Source of the DNA: Cannabis sativa
Taxonomy: Eukaryota; Streptophyta; Magnoliopsida; Rosales; Cannabaceae
DNA: 64,000 nt
Direction: 5' to 3'
Assembly: GCF_029168945.1 (NCBI RefSeq)
Contig: NC_083602.1
Coordinates: forward strand, 72,560,600 to 72,624,599
In this document: positions 50,271 through 62,896 of the stretch, piece by piece
How positions within the stretch are numbered: the first letter of the stretch is position 1
How the letters are laid out: the number at the start of each line of letters is the position of its first letter
The notes under the pieces: model-generated
What the model saw: the letters and a program-made list of their open reading frames with translations, nothing else
Told to the model about the DNA's origin: nothing
Databases searched by the model: none
Position numbers and translations under genes: made by a program

Positions 50271-52345
50271 ATGGTGGGGTATGATACGGGGTAAGGCCGT
50301 TGAATGTAGAGATACCCTACCCTGCATTTTTCTGAGTCGTGTTTGAAATTATTATGGTGGGGTATGATACGAGATAAGGCCGTTGAATGTAGAGATACCT
50401 GTTGGCAATTATTTTACCAGGATCTTAGATACTCACAAGTATGTTTATTAACATCCTAAATAAGAACTTTCTAAAACGATAAATTAAATACATATAAAGT
50501 TTAAGAAACCTTACATTGGGTGCAGCGGAATTAAATGACTCCTTCCGTTCAGATATCTAGCCCTTGATTCCTTTCTGTAGCAGAGCATTATCAATATCTG
50601 AACCTGGATCTCTTTCTCTGAATCTTTGATGCTGAAACTCTTTTGCTGATGATCTTTCTTCACGATCTTCCTCACTATGATTGAGGTATCACTTGATGTG
50701 TGTGGGCACTACTCATACACTAAGGATTTCAAAATTATCAAGAGGGAAGAGAAAGAAGAAGTGGCAGCTAAAGATAGGGAGAGAGAAAGGCTCAGGTTTT
50801 CTGAATCAGAAGTGTAGAAATTTAAGTGTAAATTTCCTGAGGCCTTCACTATCTATTTATAGCATTCCACTAGGGTAAGGTTTGAATTATTTGGCATTAA
50901 AATAATGAAAATATCAGTTTAAATTTCCTACAAAAGTGGCCAGCCCTATACAAGTGGATTTGGGCCTTACTTTTTGCAATTTTGCAGTTTTATCTTTTCT
51001 GCATCTGATTTTCTCAAAAACGCCAATTTTCAAATTCAACCATTTAAATGCCAATTCTAACTATTTAATAACTATAAATAATTATTAAATAATATTGTCA
51101 TTTATCATATTTATTAATTGAACCATACAAAGTATCATAATTAACAAATATGCCCCTATAAACTCTTTCTTTACAATTTCGCCCTTACTTAGTGAAAAAT
51201 TCACAAATAGACATAGTCTAATTTGAGAATTATAATTGATTAATCAAAACCAATTATATGAGTCTTACAAACAATATTATCTCAACTAGTGGGGGGACCA
51301 TGGGTCTATATAACCGAGCTTCCAATAAGTAGATCAAGAATTTAGGACTAAAATTCACCGACTTATTAATTCTTCGTTGAATCCACGCATAGAACTTAGA
51401 ATTGCACTCTCAGTATATAGAATGCTCTATATGTTCCACCATATAGACACATCATTAGTTATCCATTGTTATAATCCTAATTTGATCAATGATCCTCTAT
51501 ATGAATGATCTACACAATAAAGGGATTAAATTACCGTAACACCCTACTATGTATTTTATCCTTAAAACACTTGACCCCGTATAAATGATATTTCAGCTTA
51601 TATGAAATGAGATCTCCACCATTTATTTTCGTTTGGTCAAGCTCGAAGGAGATCATCCTTTGCTTACTATTCGCCAGATAGAAGCTATAGATTCCATGTT
51701 TATGCTAGCGCTCCCACTCAATTGCACTACCGTGTTCCCAAAATGTACGTATCACCCTGACCTAAAAGTAGGCTTAACTAACAATTCAAGGAACACGAAT
51801 AGCCTTTCAAGATTGAGCCTAATCATAACAGGATTGAGATCATTTGATCTAGGATCAACTAGACGATATTGACTTGAATAGATATTACGGTAAGTTTAAT
51901 AAATCTAAGTCAAAGTTCAATATCGGTCCCTTCCGATGCATACTCCATGCATCCAACCTGAGCTTTACTTTAACCAATGTTCTGGAAAGAACATAGTATT
52001 TCTCCAAATACAAGTAAACTCTTGTTGTAGATTATCATATCAGTAAAACCCTGTGTCTGATAAATCTAGGAAACTTTATTCACATAGTCATGTTTACTTT
52101 CCAATGTGTTGACGGCACAATAAACAGGATCAAGTATGTGAAAAGGGTTTCAGATGAATCTATACATTATGTACATATAATCATGAAATAAATCATGTGA
52201 ACCATGCAACATTAAATGTTATTTCTGATCTATATTAATAAGTAAATCTGATTATATTGAAATGAGTTTTATTTAGGGCATAAAACCCAACAATACCCTA
52301 CCCTACATTTGTCTGATTCGTGTATGACATTGTTATAGTGGGGTA
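50271..52345. repeat. 83-bp tandem repeat of the LARD interior, split by a solo LTR
   Basis: The unit begins ATGGTGGGGTATGATACG and includes TAGAGATACCCTACCCT. Copy 1 is 50271-50353, copy 2 starts at 50354 and is cut by the solo LTR at 50400-52292, and a shortened third copy follows from about 52336. Confidence 0.8.
50400..52292 (-). mobile_element. Solo copia LTR (TGTTGGG family), minus strand, in the LARD-like element
   Basis: Complete reversed LTR with a perfect target duplication ATACC (50395-50399 and 52293-52297). Inverted TATA box at 50854-50861. Because it lies inside the young LARD-like element, it must have inserted, and then lost its interior by LTR-LTR recombination, even more recently. 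Confidence 0.95.
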
Positions 52346-53080
52346 TGATAGAGATACCCTATCCTATAACAGTGGTAGGGCTACATAGGCCCAGGTTATT
52401 ATATGGGCAGATTAGGCCCAGGGTATTGTAAGGCCAGGCTAGGCCCAGGTTATGTAAGTAATGGCTATGATATGCCAATGTTATGGTAAAGACATGATAT
52501 GATTGAAATAATTTTTATATGTTATTGCTATGATTGTGCTATGAGTAAGATGTTAGGGTTGTGATCCCTACATATATGTAATGGTTTCGTTTAGTACAAA
52601 TAAATGGTATATGATTAAGCGAGTAAAGAAAAATATATATGAGAATTGGATTAAGCGATTTTCGTTCTCGAGTTATTCTTAGAAAGAGTGATTTTGATAG
52701 TAAATTTTATTCATATTTCATTAGTTGGATGGATTAGTAAATGTTTCTTTTATAGTGATATGCATGTAGCTCATTCCTGAGAGTATGTTAACTTGTATGC
52801 TTCTAAGCCTATATCTTGGCTAGCTCGCATGTGTAAGAAGACCTTTAACGATCTTTAGCTTACATGTAGTTCATGTAATTTATAGAAGACATGTGGTCTG
52901 TTTGAATGACATCGGTTTGTTGATGATATATTGGATCGTTATGTGTAGGGCAACATTCTTAATAATTATGCTACGTAACTATAATAACGGAATTGTAGCT
53001 TTATGGAGGAAATTAAGTTAAAAAAAAAAAAAATTAACATTCAATGAAAGAATGGGAACAATTAAAGAGAAGTTTGCATA

Positions 53081-53117
<37 letters not shown>

Positions 53118-53391
53118 TTACGAGCATGTTATTGCAAAATTTATGTATTTAAAGCACGTATATGTAAGTATTGTGATGGAGTATGTTTGTTATTAAAGTA
53201 ATATATAAAGGAATAACAATACTTAAATTAGACTGTATATGTTATATGTGTTGTAGTTTGACCAATAAGATAAAAGTTAAGTACATATTTGTTGAGTCCA
53301 TAAGGTAGATAAGGAGGTCATGTAATAAGTGGTAACAAACATGAAGTCCCTCGTGTATTTGGTAGTTAAATTTCGAGGACGAAATTTCTTT

Positions 53392-53404
53392 AAGGAGGGT
53401 AGAA
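53392..53404 (+). other. Polypurine tract of the LARD-like element
   Basis: AAGGAGGGTAGAA abuts the 3' LTR start TGTAATACCC at 53405. Confidence 0.9.
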
Positions 53405-55261
53405 TGTAATACCCGGTAAAAATATACATATATTTTAAATTTTATTTGTTATACAATTTGTGTGAGAATAAATATTTATTTATTTTTACTAATAGTGAAT
53501 AGAGACTATTCCTTAGAATAGTATTGATAGATTTCTAAACATAGTTGAAATTATAGTAAGTGTCAAGGTAAAATTATGGTGTTTTTATGAATTAGGTTAA
53601 TTACTCAATTAAAGCCCAATATGAAAGTCTATTAGAGTTTTATAGATTATTTAGTGGGTTTAATTTATTGTATGAGTGCATTAAATAACATTATAATGGA
53701 ATTAATGTCACAAAAATTCGTAGGTTTTGATAAATTCGCAGGATTAAAAACTGTTTTACTAAAATGATCATATCTAGAGTTTTATAGCTCCGATTGAGGT
53801 GATTCCAGTGGCGTTGGAAAGATAATTCAAAGATCTATAAATTTTGTAGAAATGGTTATATCATAATTCGGAATTTTTCTAGGTGCAAACTGAGCCTAAA
53901 GTTACGAAATAAAGGGCTTACTTTTAAAATTTAAAAATTTAGATATTTGTTGATTTAATAATATTTTAGCATTTTATTATATATTATTATTTTTAGTTAA
54001 CCTAAACCTATCAGAATACGATATCTCATAATCTTTTTATCAAACCCTAAACTATCATAGTTTTATTTTTTCCTCTCCAAACCAATTAGTCAAAGCCTCA
54101 TTCTTCTTCATGTTTGCTCCTCTCAAACCTTCCACAATTCTTCTTATTTTCTACCTTCATTCTTAAAGTTTTGGATTTATAATCAAGGCTTGCGGGCTTG
54201 AGACATCAAATAGAAATATGTGAAGAGGTAGTAATGACGAGATAACAAATCTTAAGCAGCGGGATTTGATGATCTTATCCTCAACAAGAAAATTTATTGA
54301 GGTGCTTGGAGTAGCAAGAAGGTGTTCTTAACAACTGAGGTAAGAAGAGTGGACATCTGTGCACAGGGTGTATGTTGAAACATACAACTTTATTGTGGGT
54401 TTGATGTTCATGTGTTTATAAGATTTTGTACTATGAATTGTTGTTATGTTAGTATTGTTAGTATGTGATAGTGATAAGGCTTTTGACTGTTTGTGTGAGA
54501 ATAACACTTATAGGATACGTTTTCTGCTGCTGGTGTGAGCATAGCACTGCAGGATATATTTTTGGCTGCTTGTATGGGTTTACTTGCAGGTTATCCTTTC
54601 ATGGGTGAGTACAACTTGTGATAAAGGATTGCCCTATTGGATGTCGAGTGTGAGAACAGCACAAGGCAGGGCAAGTTACACTTCATGTCTGATCAACATG
54701 AGTGGGAGTAGATTATCGTATGTGAGGACAATGTGCGATAAGATACTATGTGTTATGTGTGTGAGTCTAGCATGCATTAAGATTACATTATGATATGATG
54801 TTGTATTGTATGTGAGAATAATATGTGATATGACATGTTGTTATATGTATGCAAGTATGGTAGAATTGATTTGATGCTGTGATATTGTTATACTTATGAC
54901 TATGTTATCTGGTTGGGGGGTTATGTCCTACATAGCTCTTCTTACTGGGCGTTAGCTCACGGGTACTCTGTGTGCAGGTAAAGACAAAACTAAACAGTGA
55001 GGATGGCGAGCTCGAGGCGTGGATTACATGTTAGGGGATTGTCACGATGTTTTGGTTTAAGAATATTTCTTTAAAGATTATGGCTCGATTACTTTTGTAA
55101 AAATTAATGTTTAAAAATTTGTAAATGAATCAAGTGTTTTTGTTTTAAAATAATGAGATCTCATGCTTTAATTATTTTCGATAAATTAGTTTATTATTTT
55201 TATAATAAATGGTTTTAAACGGACTAGCTAGTGTGACGTCTCGGGAAATCGGGGCGTTACA
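53405..55261 (+). repeat. 3' LTR of the LARD-like element
   Basis: 1857 bp, nearly identical to the LTR at 47526. The clearest differences are short indels near 54545-54590 (5' copy TTTACCGGG versus ACTGCAG, GAGAG versus AG) and scattered single changes, for example the fourth-last segment AAATCGAGGCG versus AAATCGGGGCG. Confidence 0.95.
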
Positions 55262-55266
55262 ATGGT

Positions 55267-56428
55267 CCTAAATTTGGAAACTAAGTTAGTAAATGTCCCA
55301 TTTTTTTAAAAATTAAGAAAATAGCCAAATATAATAAATTAGCTAATAAAAATTATAAAAAAAATATAATAATACAATTAAGGTATATAATTTTTTTAAT
55401 ATTGCATATTATAATATTATAACAAAAATGAATAAATATATTAGATCATTAAAAATGTACAGCAGTATTTGATATATCGTATTACTGAAAACTAATATAC
55501 CGTAGTAATAAAATTATATACCATAAAGAAATTATAACAATACTAAATTAATACTCAAAAAATATATATATCATGCTAATAAAATTATATATACCACTAT
55601 TAAAATATAAATACATACCCAAAAGTTTATATATAATAAAATATAAATTAAATATCATCTTAAATAAATGCTATACTATAGACAAAAAAAACCATATACC
55701 ATACAAGAAAACGTATATACCTACAATAAAAAATAAAATAAAATAATATAATATTATTAAAAAAATTGTATATATCATATTAACAAAATTATATATCATC
55801 TTTATGTATAATAAAATAAAAACTAAACATGCATTATCTAAAATAAAATGATATACTATACAATAAAACTTATATACCATATAACAGAAAATATATACCT
55901 AACAAAAGAAATATATATAATAATAACAACAAATAAAAATAAAAATATATAGGATGCTAATAAAATTTTATATCATGTCAACAAAAGTACAATAGAAAAT
56001 AGAACTTAATATTATTTAAAAAAATTATATACCGTATAACAATAAATACATATACCATTCACCAAAATATATATACAAAATAATAATAATAATAAAAATA
56101 TATATTACTAATATAGGCCATGGATTCAGTCCCTCACCATTTTTTTTTGACCGGTCACTCACAATATATATTGAATATAATAATATATAATGTGAGTCCT
56201 TTGTCTTCATTTTAGTAAGATAAATATATATTAAATAAAAATAAATGTACTATTTAGTACTACCATACCTTCTATAACTAATAACTCAATAAAAATATTA
56301 CTCTAAACTTTTATATTATTTAATAGGTGGGTAATTTAATAAAATCATGAATTTTATGTTGGATCAAAAATGTAAACTTAGTATAACTCATTTATTTAGT
56401 AAATTTAGACTTTCAGGAACTAACTTAT
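55267..56428. other. Very AT-rich block of unknown origin
   Basis: About 1.16 kb composed largely of TA-rich words, with ATATACCAT, TATATCAT and AATAAAATTATATA recurring irregularly to about 56110. A short GC-richer patch (CCATGGATTCAGTCCCTCACC) occurs near 56118. No reading frame is convincing. Its left edge may be leader of the LTR 3 copia element or an older insertion. Confidence 0.5.
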
Positions 56429-58323
56429 TGTTGAGTTTTGTGCCCTAAATAAAACTCATTACAATATGATTAGTTATCAATTTAAGAGATTTGAAGTGAT
56501 TTATGTTAACATGTATTTTTCATGTTTATGGTTTGATATATATTTAATATATACAATAAATCAGTTAAGTCCAGAACATATATTTATTTACAATTATAGT
56601 ATTGTCAACACAGTGGAATGTGATTGTGATTGTATGATTCAAAAGACTAAGTCCCTATCAGTATTTTGGATTTACACTGATGTGATAATAAGCGATGAAG
56701 TATACTTACACTTGGAGTAAGTGTTATGTTCTTTCTAGGACATTGGTAAAGTATATTGGTTTCGAATGTATGGAGTATACATTGGATTGGACCGATATTA
56801 AACTTAGACAAGATATTATAAACTTACCGTTGTATCTTTCCAAGTCAATATCACTAGTTGATCTTAGATTAAAAGAATCTAAATCATGATATGTCTAGGC
56901 TCAATCTCAGGAGTGCTATTCATATTCTTTGATTTATTAGTTAAGCCTACATTTGGGTCAGGGTGATACGTATATTTTGGGAACATGATAGTATGACTGA
57001 GTGGGAGCGGTAAACATAAATATGGAATCTATAACTTCTACAGGTGTATAGAAGTCAAGTGATGATTCCCTTCGAACTTAGCTAAATAGAAGTAAATAGA
57101 TGAGCTCTTGTTTCAGTGACTATATTTTAGTTCACTAAAACATCATTTACAGGTAGATAAGTGTTTTAAGGGGCCAAATACATTGAGGGGTGAAAACGGT
57201 AAATTTTATCCCATCTTGATGTAAATCATCTATATAGAGGATCTTTGATCACATTAAGAGTATAACGATGGTTAAATGAGATACCATATCTATATCATGG
57301 AACATATAGAATGCTCTATATAAGTCTGAGAGTGCAATTCCAAGTTCTAAGAGTGGATTCAACAAGGAATTAATAAGTTAGGGAATTTACTTGGTAAATT
57401 TGGTTCGACTTATTGGAAGCTCAGTAATATAGATCCATGGTCCCCATTCTAGTTGAGACCATACTGTTTGTAAGAGTCAATAACTGATTTATGATTAATC
57501 AATTATAATTCTAAAAGTTAGACTATGTCTAATTTGTGAATTTCACTAAGTAGGGGTGAAATTGTAAAGAAAAGAGATTCTAGGTTTATTTATTAATTAA
57601 GAGACTCTATAAGTCTAATTAATAATTATATTAAATGACAATATTATTTAATAATCTATTTTAGTTATTAAATAATTAGTTTTGGCATTTAAATGGTTAG
57701 AATTGAAAAATTGGCATTTTTGGGAAAATAGAAATAAAATTGTAGAAAATGCAAAATCCAAGTGAGGCCCAATAACACCCATGGACGGCCACTTGTGTAT
57801 GCATTTTCCAATTATTATTTTCATTATTTTAATGCCAATTAATTACAAACCTAAACCTAGCAGTTATCTATAAATGGAAAGTGATGGCTCACACCAAATA
57901 AGGCAGTTAAGCAATTACTCAGTAAATCAGGAAACTGCCTCTTTCAGAAAGTTGAGCTTTTTCTTTTCTCTATATATAGCCGCCCATCTCCTTCTTCAAA
58001 CACAAGAGAGATACAATTTCGAATGACCCTAGCGAAATAGTAGTGCCCACACAGAGCAAACAATACCTCAATCATAGTTTGGAAGATTGTGAAGGATCAA
58101 ATCCAAGAGAACAACAATTGGACTCAAATCTTGATAATACTCTGCAACAAAAAGGATACAAGTGTTAGAGATCTGAGTGGAAGGAGACATATTATTCCGC
58201 TGCAACCAATGTAAGGTTTTCTTAACTTTATATGTATTTATTATCGTTTTAGAAGTTCATATTTAGGTTGTTAATCAACATACTTGTGAGTAGATCTAAG
58301 ATCCTGGTAAAATAATTCCAACA
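56429..58323 (+). mobile_element. 5' LTR of the right-hand copia element (element D)
   Basis: Complete LTR (TGTTGAG...CCAACA, 1895 bp) with TATAAATG at 57869-57876. It is followed by a primer-site-like sequence, a leader and gag, so it is a 5' LTR. The target duplication expected from the left flank is CTTAT (56424-56428); the right end is beyond the window. Confidence 0.93.
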
Positions 58324-58325
58324 AC

Positions 58326-58337
58326 TGGCACCAAAGC
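58326..58337 (+). other. Primer-binding site of copia element D (degenerate)
   Basis: TGGCACCAAAGC matches the canonical TGGTATCAGAGC at nine of twelve positions; all three differences are transitions. It starts three bases after the LTR. Confidence 0.65.
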
Positions 58338-61300
58338 CATGGTAATTGATTTTCTTGAAAGAAATTTGGACTTAAAACGATTTGTTTGTGATTTGGATGG
58401 TACATGTTGTTTTTTGTGTTGTATTGATGATTGATTGATGTTTGTGAAATTCTGGAAAAAGTAATTGAATTTTCGTTTCTGGAATTATTTTTATTGGATA
58501 GTTTAGAAAAAATTAAGCAATTTACTTTTTTACAGAACTCAATTTCGATTTTATTTGAATTAGTTATGAATTTTTGAAAATCGGGAAAAATCAGGGTGGT
58601 GATCACCCTTCCCACGCGCAGAAATCATGCAAGGGGGCCTTGCGCCGAGTTTTCTCGGCAGATCCCCCCTGTCTGCGCGCACGGACAGTATGCAAACAGT
58701 ATGCTTTGCATACTGTCCGTACCACCTGCCATTTTTTTCGTTTTCTTTGATTTTTCATGCTATTTCATGGAATTAACTTCCGATTTTTTGTGTAGTTTTG
58801 TATTTTGATTTTTATTTTTCATATTTCAAATCTAATTATCAGAAATAAATTAATTTAATTTTTTTTAAATTAATTTTAGATATTAGTGTAATTTGAATTT
58901 TAAAATAGGTAAAAATTATTTTTTGCTTACCTATTTTCTTATTTTTTTTTTTAAATTTGATTATTTTATCTTAATTTTAAATCTAAGGTGAGACATTAAT
59001 TTTTTTTTATAAAATGTTCTATTTTAAGTAATTTGACCTTATTTAAGTTTAAAATAAGATTACTATAATCATAGTATTTTAAATAGAAATAAGATATTTT
59101 TGTTAACGTTTAAATTTTGTTATTTTTTATTTAAATTAAATTATAGAATGAGAAAAGGATATTTATTTATCATTTTCTTATTTTATTGAATATTTAATTT
59201 ATAAAATAACATGAAATTTAAAAGGTAAGTTAGTAAATTTTTTTTTTCAAATGATATTTAGGTTAGTTGAAACCTAATTTTGTCAAAATTGTATGTTTAA
59301 TTTAATATTATTTTATTTCATTTAAAAATTCGAATATATTTTATTATTATTTAATTATTTTTGAAATTTGATTAATTATTTAAATTAAATAAATCCTACA
59401 TCCAACTATCCAAATCTAACTTGTTGCAGGAGTATGTGTTTTAGATTGTTTGTAAGTTTTTTTCTTTCTAAAATCTATTATTGCTTGATCAAAATTGCCA
59501 TGGTTACAGATCCAATGATCTGATTTTAACCCATGGTTGAATTGTCAATAGGTCAAGTAAATAATTTGTAACAGGTAAATTTTACATTCTTCTTTCATCT
59601 GTGTATGACCTAGTAACATGATAGGGTCCATCCAAATCTGTGTGCCTGTGTGAGCCTATATGTTTATTTTATTATAGATGCATATAGGTTGTTGCTAAAT
59701 AAAATGTCACACCCTGATAGATTTTATTTAGGTCCATTTAGTTTTTGGACCTATTCAATTAATAATAGTTATTCATTTTAAGGTTAAATTCCTCTCTTTT
59801 GGGCCTTGTGTGAGAGATGGGGGCCAGTAGAAGTGGGTACGACATACTGAACCCAGCTCCCCCTCACATGAACTACCCCAATTGTGAAGGCCCATTTGCC
59901 TGATTTGAATAACTGTATTAGGTTAATTAAATTAGTTTAACCTAATAAAATTGGTTAGCAACATAATTAACTTTTAAAATATGTGAAATTTATTTTTATT
60001 TTAATATTTTAAAGTTAATTTTAAGAAAAACACTCTTAGTTTAAGATATTATTTCTAGATAAACTATTTGTATTTTTCTTATATTTAATTAAATAGAGAA
60101 TTTTAACTAACTAGATTCTTTCTGAAACTTACTTTTATTATTTCATTAAATATTTCTATTTAAGTTATACATTAGTTATTACTAACTAATTTTCCTTATC
60201 AACTTAAATTTGAATACCTTTTGAATTTAATATTAAGTTGAGGAATTCTAGGAATTGGTTATTGAAGATTCTTAAGATATTTTTTAAGTTGATTTTAAAT
60301 TTAAAATAGAATATTCTTAAATTAGGTAGTTACCACTTAATTTTGATATTTAATTAAGTTTTATTTGGAAAATTTTAAGTTGCTTATTTTAGATTCTTTC
60401 TATCACAACTTAAATTAGATATTTTCCAAATCTTGAAAAGATACTTAGTTAAATTGAGATATTTTCTAGATAGTTATTTCTATACTAGTTATTTTTTCTA
60501 ATATGAAAATAGGAAAATATCATTGATTGTGAAATTAATTGTTTAATAGTTAATTTTTGGTACAATTCAAGTTAAGAATATTTTTCCTAGTATTAAACTA
60601 GAAATTAATAATTAAGCCTTCTCTATACTTAATTATTTATTTCTTGAATTGAATACATTTAATTAAATTGCAAATTAAATATCTAAGTTGATTTTCATCA
60701 TGATACTTAAATATTTTTTCTTTTCATGACATTTAATTAAATAAAAAATTATTTTAAGTTGGAAATTTTTTATAACAACTTAAATTTGAATAATTTTCAA
60801 AATATATTTTATTTATTTTATTAATCAATATTTTCAAAATTGCATTTGATTATGCAAGATGATTTTGAATTTATCTTGAAAAATAGATTAAAGTTGTAAA
60901 TTAATTATTTATTTTAATTAATTTTTGAATCAACTTAAATCAATGATTTTTTCATTTAATGATTAATTTAAAATAAAGAAACTAAAATATATTATTGTTA
61001 GAAATTGAATTAATTAGTCAAAGAAATTCTAGATAGATAGTATTTTGCTTGAAGTATTTTTTTTAGTAAAGATTAATTTATTTTTCATGTATTTTCGAAA
61101 ATTGTCTAATATTATACTTTAATTTTTCGAAATACAATATATATTTATAGAAAGTTTAAATTTGAGTTGTAAATTAATTTAAATTAATACAACTTAAATT
61201 AAATATTTTTCTTAATATTTATTGAAAAATTAATACTAAGATGGAAATAATTCATTTTATTTTCTTAACCATCTAAGTTTAATTTTATAAATATTAAATT

Positions 61301-61929
61301 AAATTTTATTTAAATTTTTATTCTAAATTTAAATTTAATTAAATAAATATATATTTAAAATAAATAAATAATAAAAGAAAATACATTTTAAATAATGAGC
61401 TTTATTATTATTAAGATATTCGATCTCCATTGTTGGTTTTACATAGCTATTGTTTTAGTGAGTAATCCTCCCTAATGGAGGAACGTTCATTAGCAAGTTA
61501 GCACCGTTATTTCGAAAGATAAGTATATTTGTAAGTTTTTTATATTAGTATTGATCACCCTAATGGTGGCGACTGTATAAGACTTACAAACGTATGAAAC
61601 AATGGTGGGCGCTCATAAAATAGGAATGACCTTGACTCTCGCCTAAATGGGACAACGTCGGATTCTCTTTTTGATCGAATAAAAGGTTGTTAGAATGGTT
61701 ATTATTTTAGATGAGCTGACAACTCTATTCAATGGATGGTATCTTTAACTCTTGCCTAAACGGGACACTGATATCAGTTTATTGAAAACCTTGGAAATTA
61801 TTTAGGATTGTATGTTTTAGTATTTTCTCTTGTCATTCCTACTTGCTATGTGCTAATAATTTTTGAATAAGATTTTGTGTTAAACCATAATTGATTTCTA
61901 TTTATTATTTTGTAGTATCCTGTATTGCC
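58338..61929 (+). mobile_element. Long AT-rich leader of copia element D
   Basis: About 3.6 kb between the primer site and gag, with no coding potential. Most is AT-rich with recurring AACTTAAATT words (60150-61350). Two islands of ordinary composition stand out: 59700-59900 and 61440-61800. The second holds paired words: CTCTCGCCTAAATGGGAC and CTCTTGCCTAAACGGGAC, CCTAATGGAGG and CCCTAATGGTGG. A conserved GCCATG/GTAAT near 58337 and a TTATTTTGTAG just before the gag start could be splice sites. Confidence 0.7.
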
Positions 61930-62892
61930 ATGTCAAATCCCATGTTATCACTGTTGACTGAAAATAAGCTAAATGGATCTAACTTCCCTAAATGGAAAGA
62001 GAACATTAATATTGCTCTCATAGGTAAAAGTGCCCTGTTTGTGTTGACTGAGCCGTCTCCTCAACAGCCGGGTGACAATGCAACTAAAGCCGTTAAAGAG
62101 AAGTTCGAGCGTTGGCAGAATGCTAACAACAAAGCTCGATACTTCATGCTTTCCAGCATGGTTGACACCTTGAAAACAAGGTTTGCAAACACTGTCACGG
62201 CTGTAGAAATAATGACAAAGTTAAATGAGCTATTCGGAATGGCATCTATCCAGTCTCGCTTTGACGCGACTAAGAAATTTATCAATGCACGGATGGAACC
62301 CCATCAGAATGTGCATGATTACCTTCTCCAAATGGCAAGTTATTTCTAGGAAGCCCAGAATCATGGTGTTGAAATGGATCAGACAACTCAAGTGAGTCTT
62401 ATCTTGAATAGTCTGACTCCAGCTTTTCTGCCCTATACATCAAATTATATCATGAATAAGAAGAAACCAGACTTTCGCACGTTAGTCAATGACCTTCAGA
62501 CATATGAAAATTTGATTGGAGGACCAAAGAAGAAAGGGAGTAAACCTTAGAATTCTGGAAATGGTAATGGGACGATTAGACCTGAGGCACACGTTGCCTC
62601 TACTTCCAGACCCAAGAATAAGAAGAAGTGGAAAAATACCAAGAAGCGAGCTAAAGCTGTGAAAACAGCTAAGAACAAAAAGGATGCTGCTTCTGGTGAT
62701 ACACTAAAAGGAAAGTGTTTCTACAGCAATGAGAAAGGCCATTGGAAACCCCTATGTCCTAAGCTTCTTGGAAAGAAACAAGGTATTTCTTTCAATAAAC
62801 TGATGTGTTTTAATGAATTATTATCCATTTGGATTATTAATTCTGGACTACTAACCTTGTTTATTTGTTTTTATTCTTACAGCCCAAGCTGA
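61930..62892 (+). pseudogene. Ty1/copia gag of element D
   Basis: A single frame of 320 codons from ATG 61930 to TGA 62890-62892. The copia capsid domain is clear: LTENKLNGSNFPKWKENI, FERWQNANNKARYFMLSSM, IMTKLNELFG, ARMEPHQNVHDYLLQM, VSLILNSLTPAFLPY, LVNDLQTYENL. A lysine-rich stretch and one zinc knuckle follow. In the knuckle (CFYSNEKGHWKPLC, from 62719) the second zinc-binding cysteine is serine. Two in-frame TAG codons (62347-62349 and 62548-62550) interrupt it; otherwise no frameshift is present. The start follows a splice-acceptor-like TTGTAG. As it stands only a 139-residue product would be made unless the stops are bypassed. Confidence 0.88.
62783..62882 (+). other. Intron-like segment at the end of gag
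   Basis: The 100-bp segment begins GTATTT, directly after the zinc knuckle, and ends TTATTCTTACAG. A perfect branch-site consensus TACTAAC lies at 62849-62855, 27 bp before the acceptor. It is T-rich. Joining the flanks changes the C-terminus to AQAD and then stop (TGA at 62894-62896). Ty1/copia elements of Arabidopsis are known to make a short spliced gag mRNA; this fits that strategy, though splicing is not shown here. Confidence 0.55.
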
Positions 62893-62896
62893 TTGA

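Larger units (their letters stand above)
49402..53391 (+). other. Interior of the LARD-like element
   Basis: No reading frame of significance on either strand. It includes a Ty3-type 3' signature TTCGAGGACGAAATTTCTTT near 53370, A and T homopolymers (about 53018-53032 and a run of about 30 T at 53081-53112) and the tandem repeats at 50271. AGGCCCAGG words repeat at 52388-52455. Confidence 0.75.
47526..55261 (+). mobile_element. Non-coding Ty3-type LTR retrotransposon (LARD-like), recently inserted
   Basis: Two LTRs (47526-49386 and 53405-55261) start TGTAATACCCGG and end GCGTTACA. They are flanked by a perfect 5-bp duplication ATGGT (47521-47525 and 55262-55266). A primer site and a polypurine tract lie in the right places. 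The interior is about 4.0 kb; after subtracting the nested solo copia LTR (50400-52292) about 2.1 kb remain with no gag or pol. It must have been mobilised by proteins from another element. By eye the LTRs differ at roughly ten positions plus two or three small indels over 1.86 kb, so the insertion is young compared with everything else here. Confidence 0.93.

Noticed and set aside
58271..58615. 114-codon minus-strand frame
   Set aside because: It spans an LTR/leader junction on the opposite strand and has no family resemblance.
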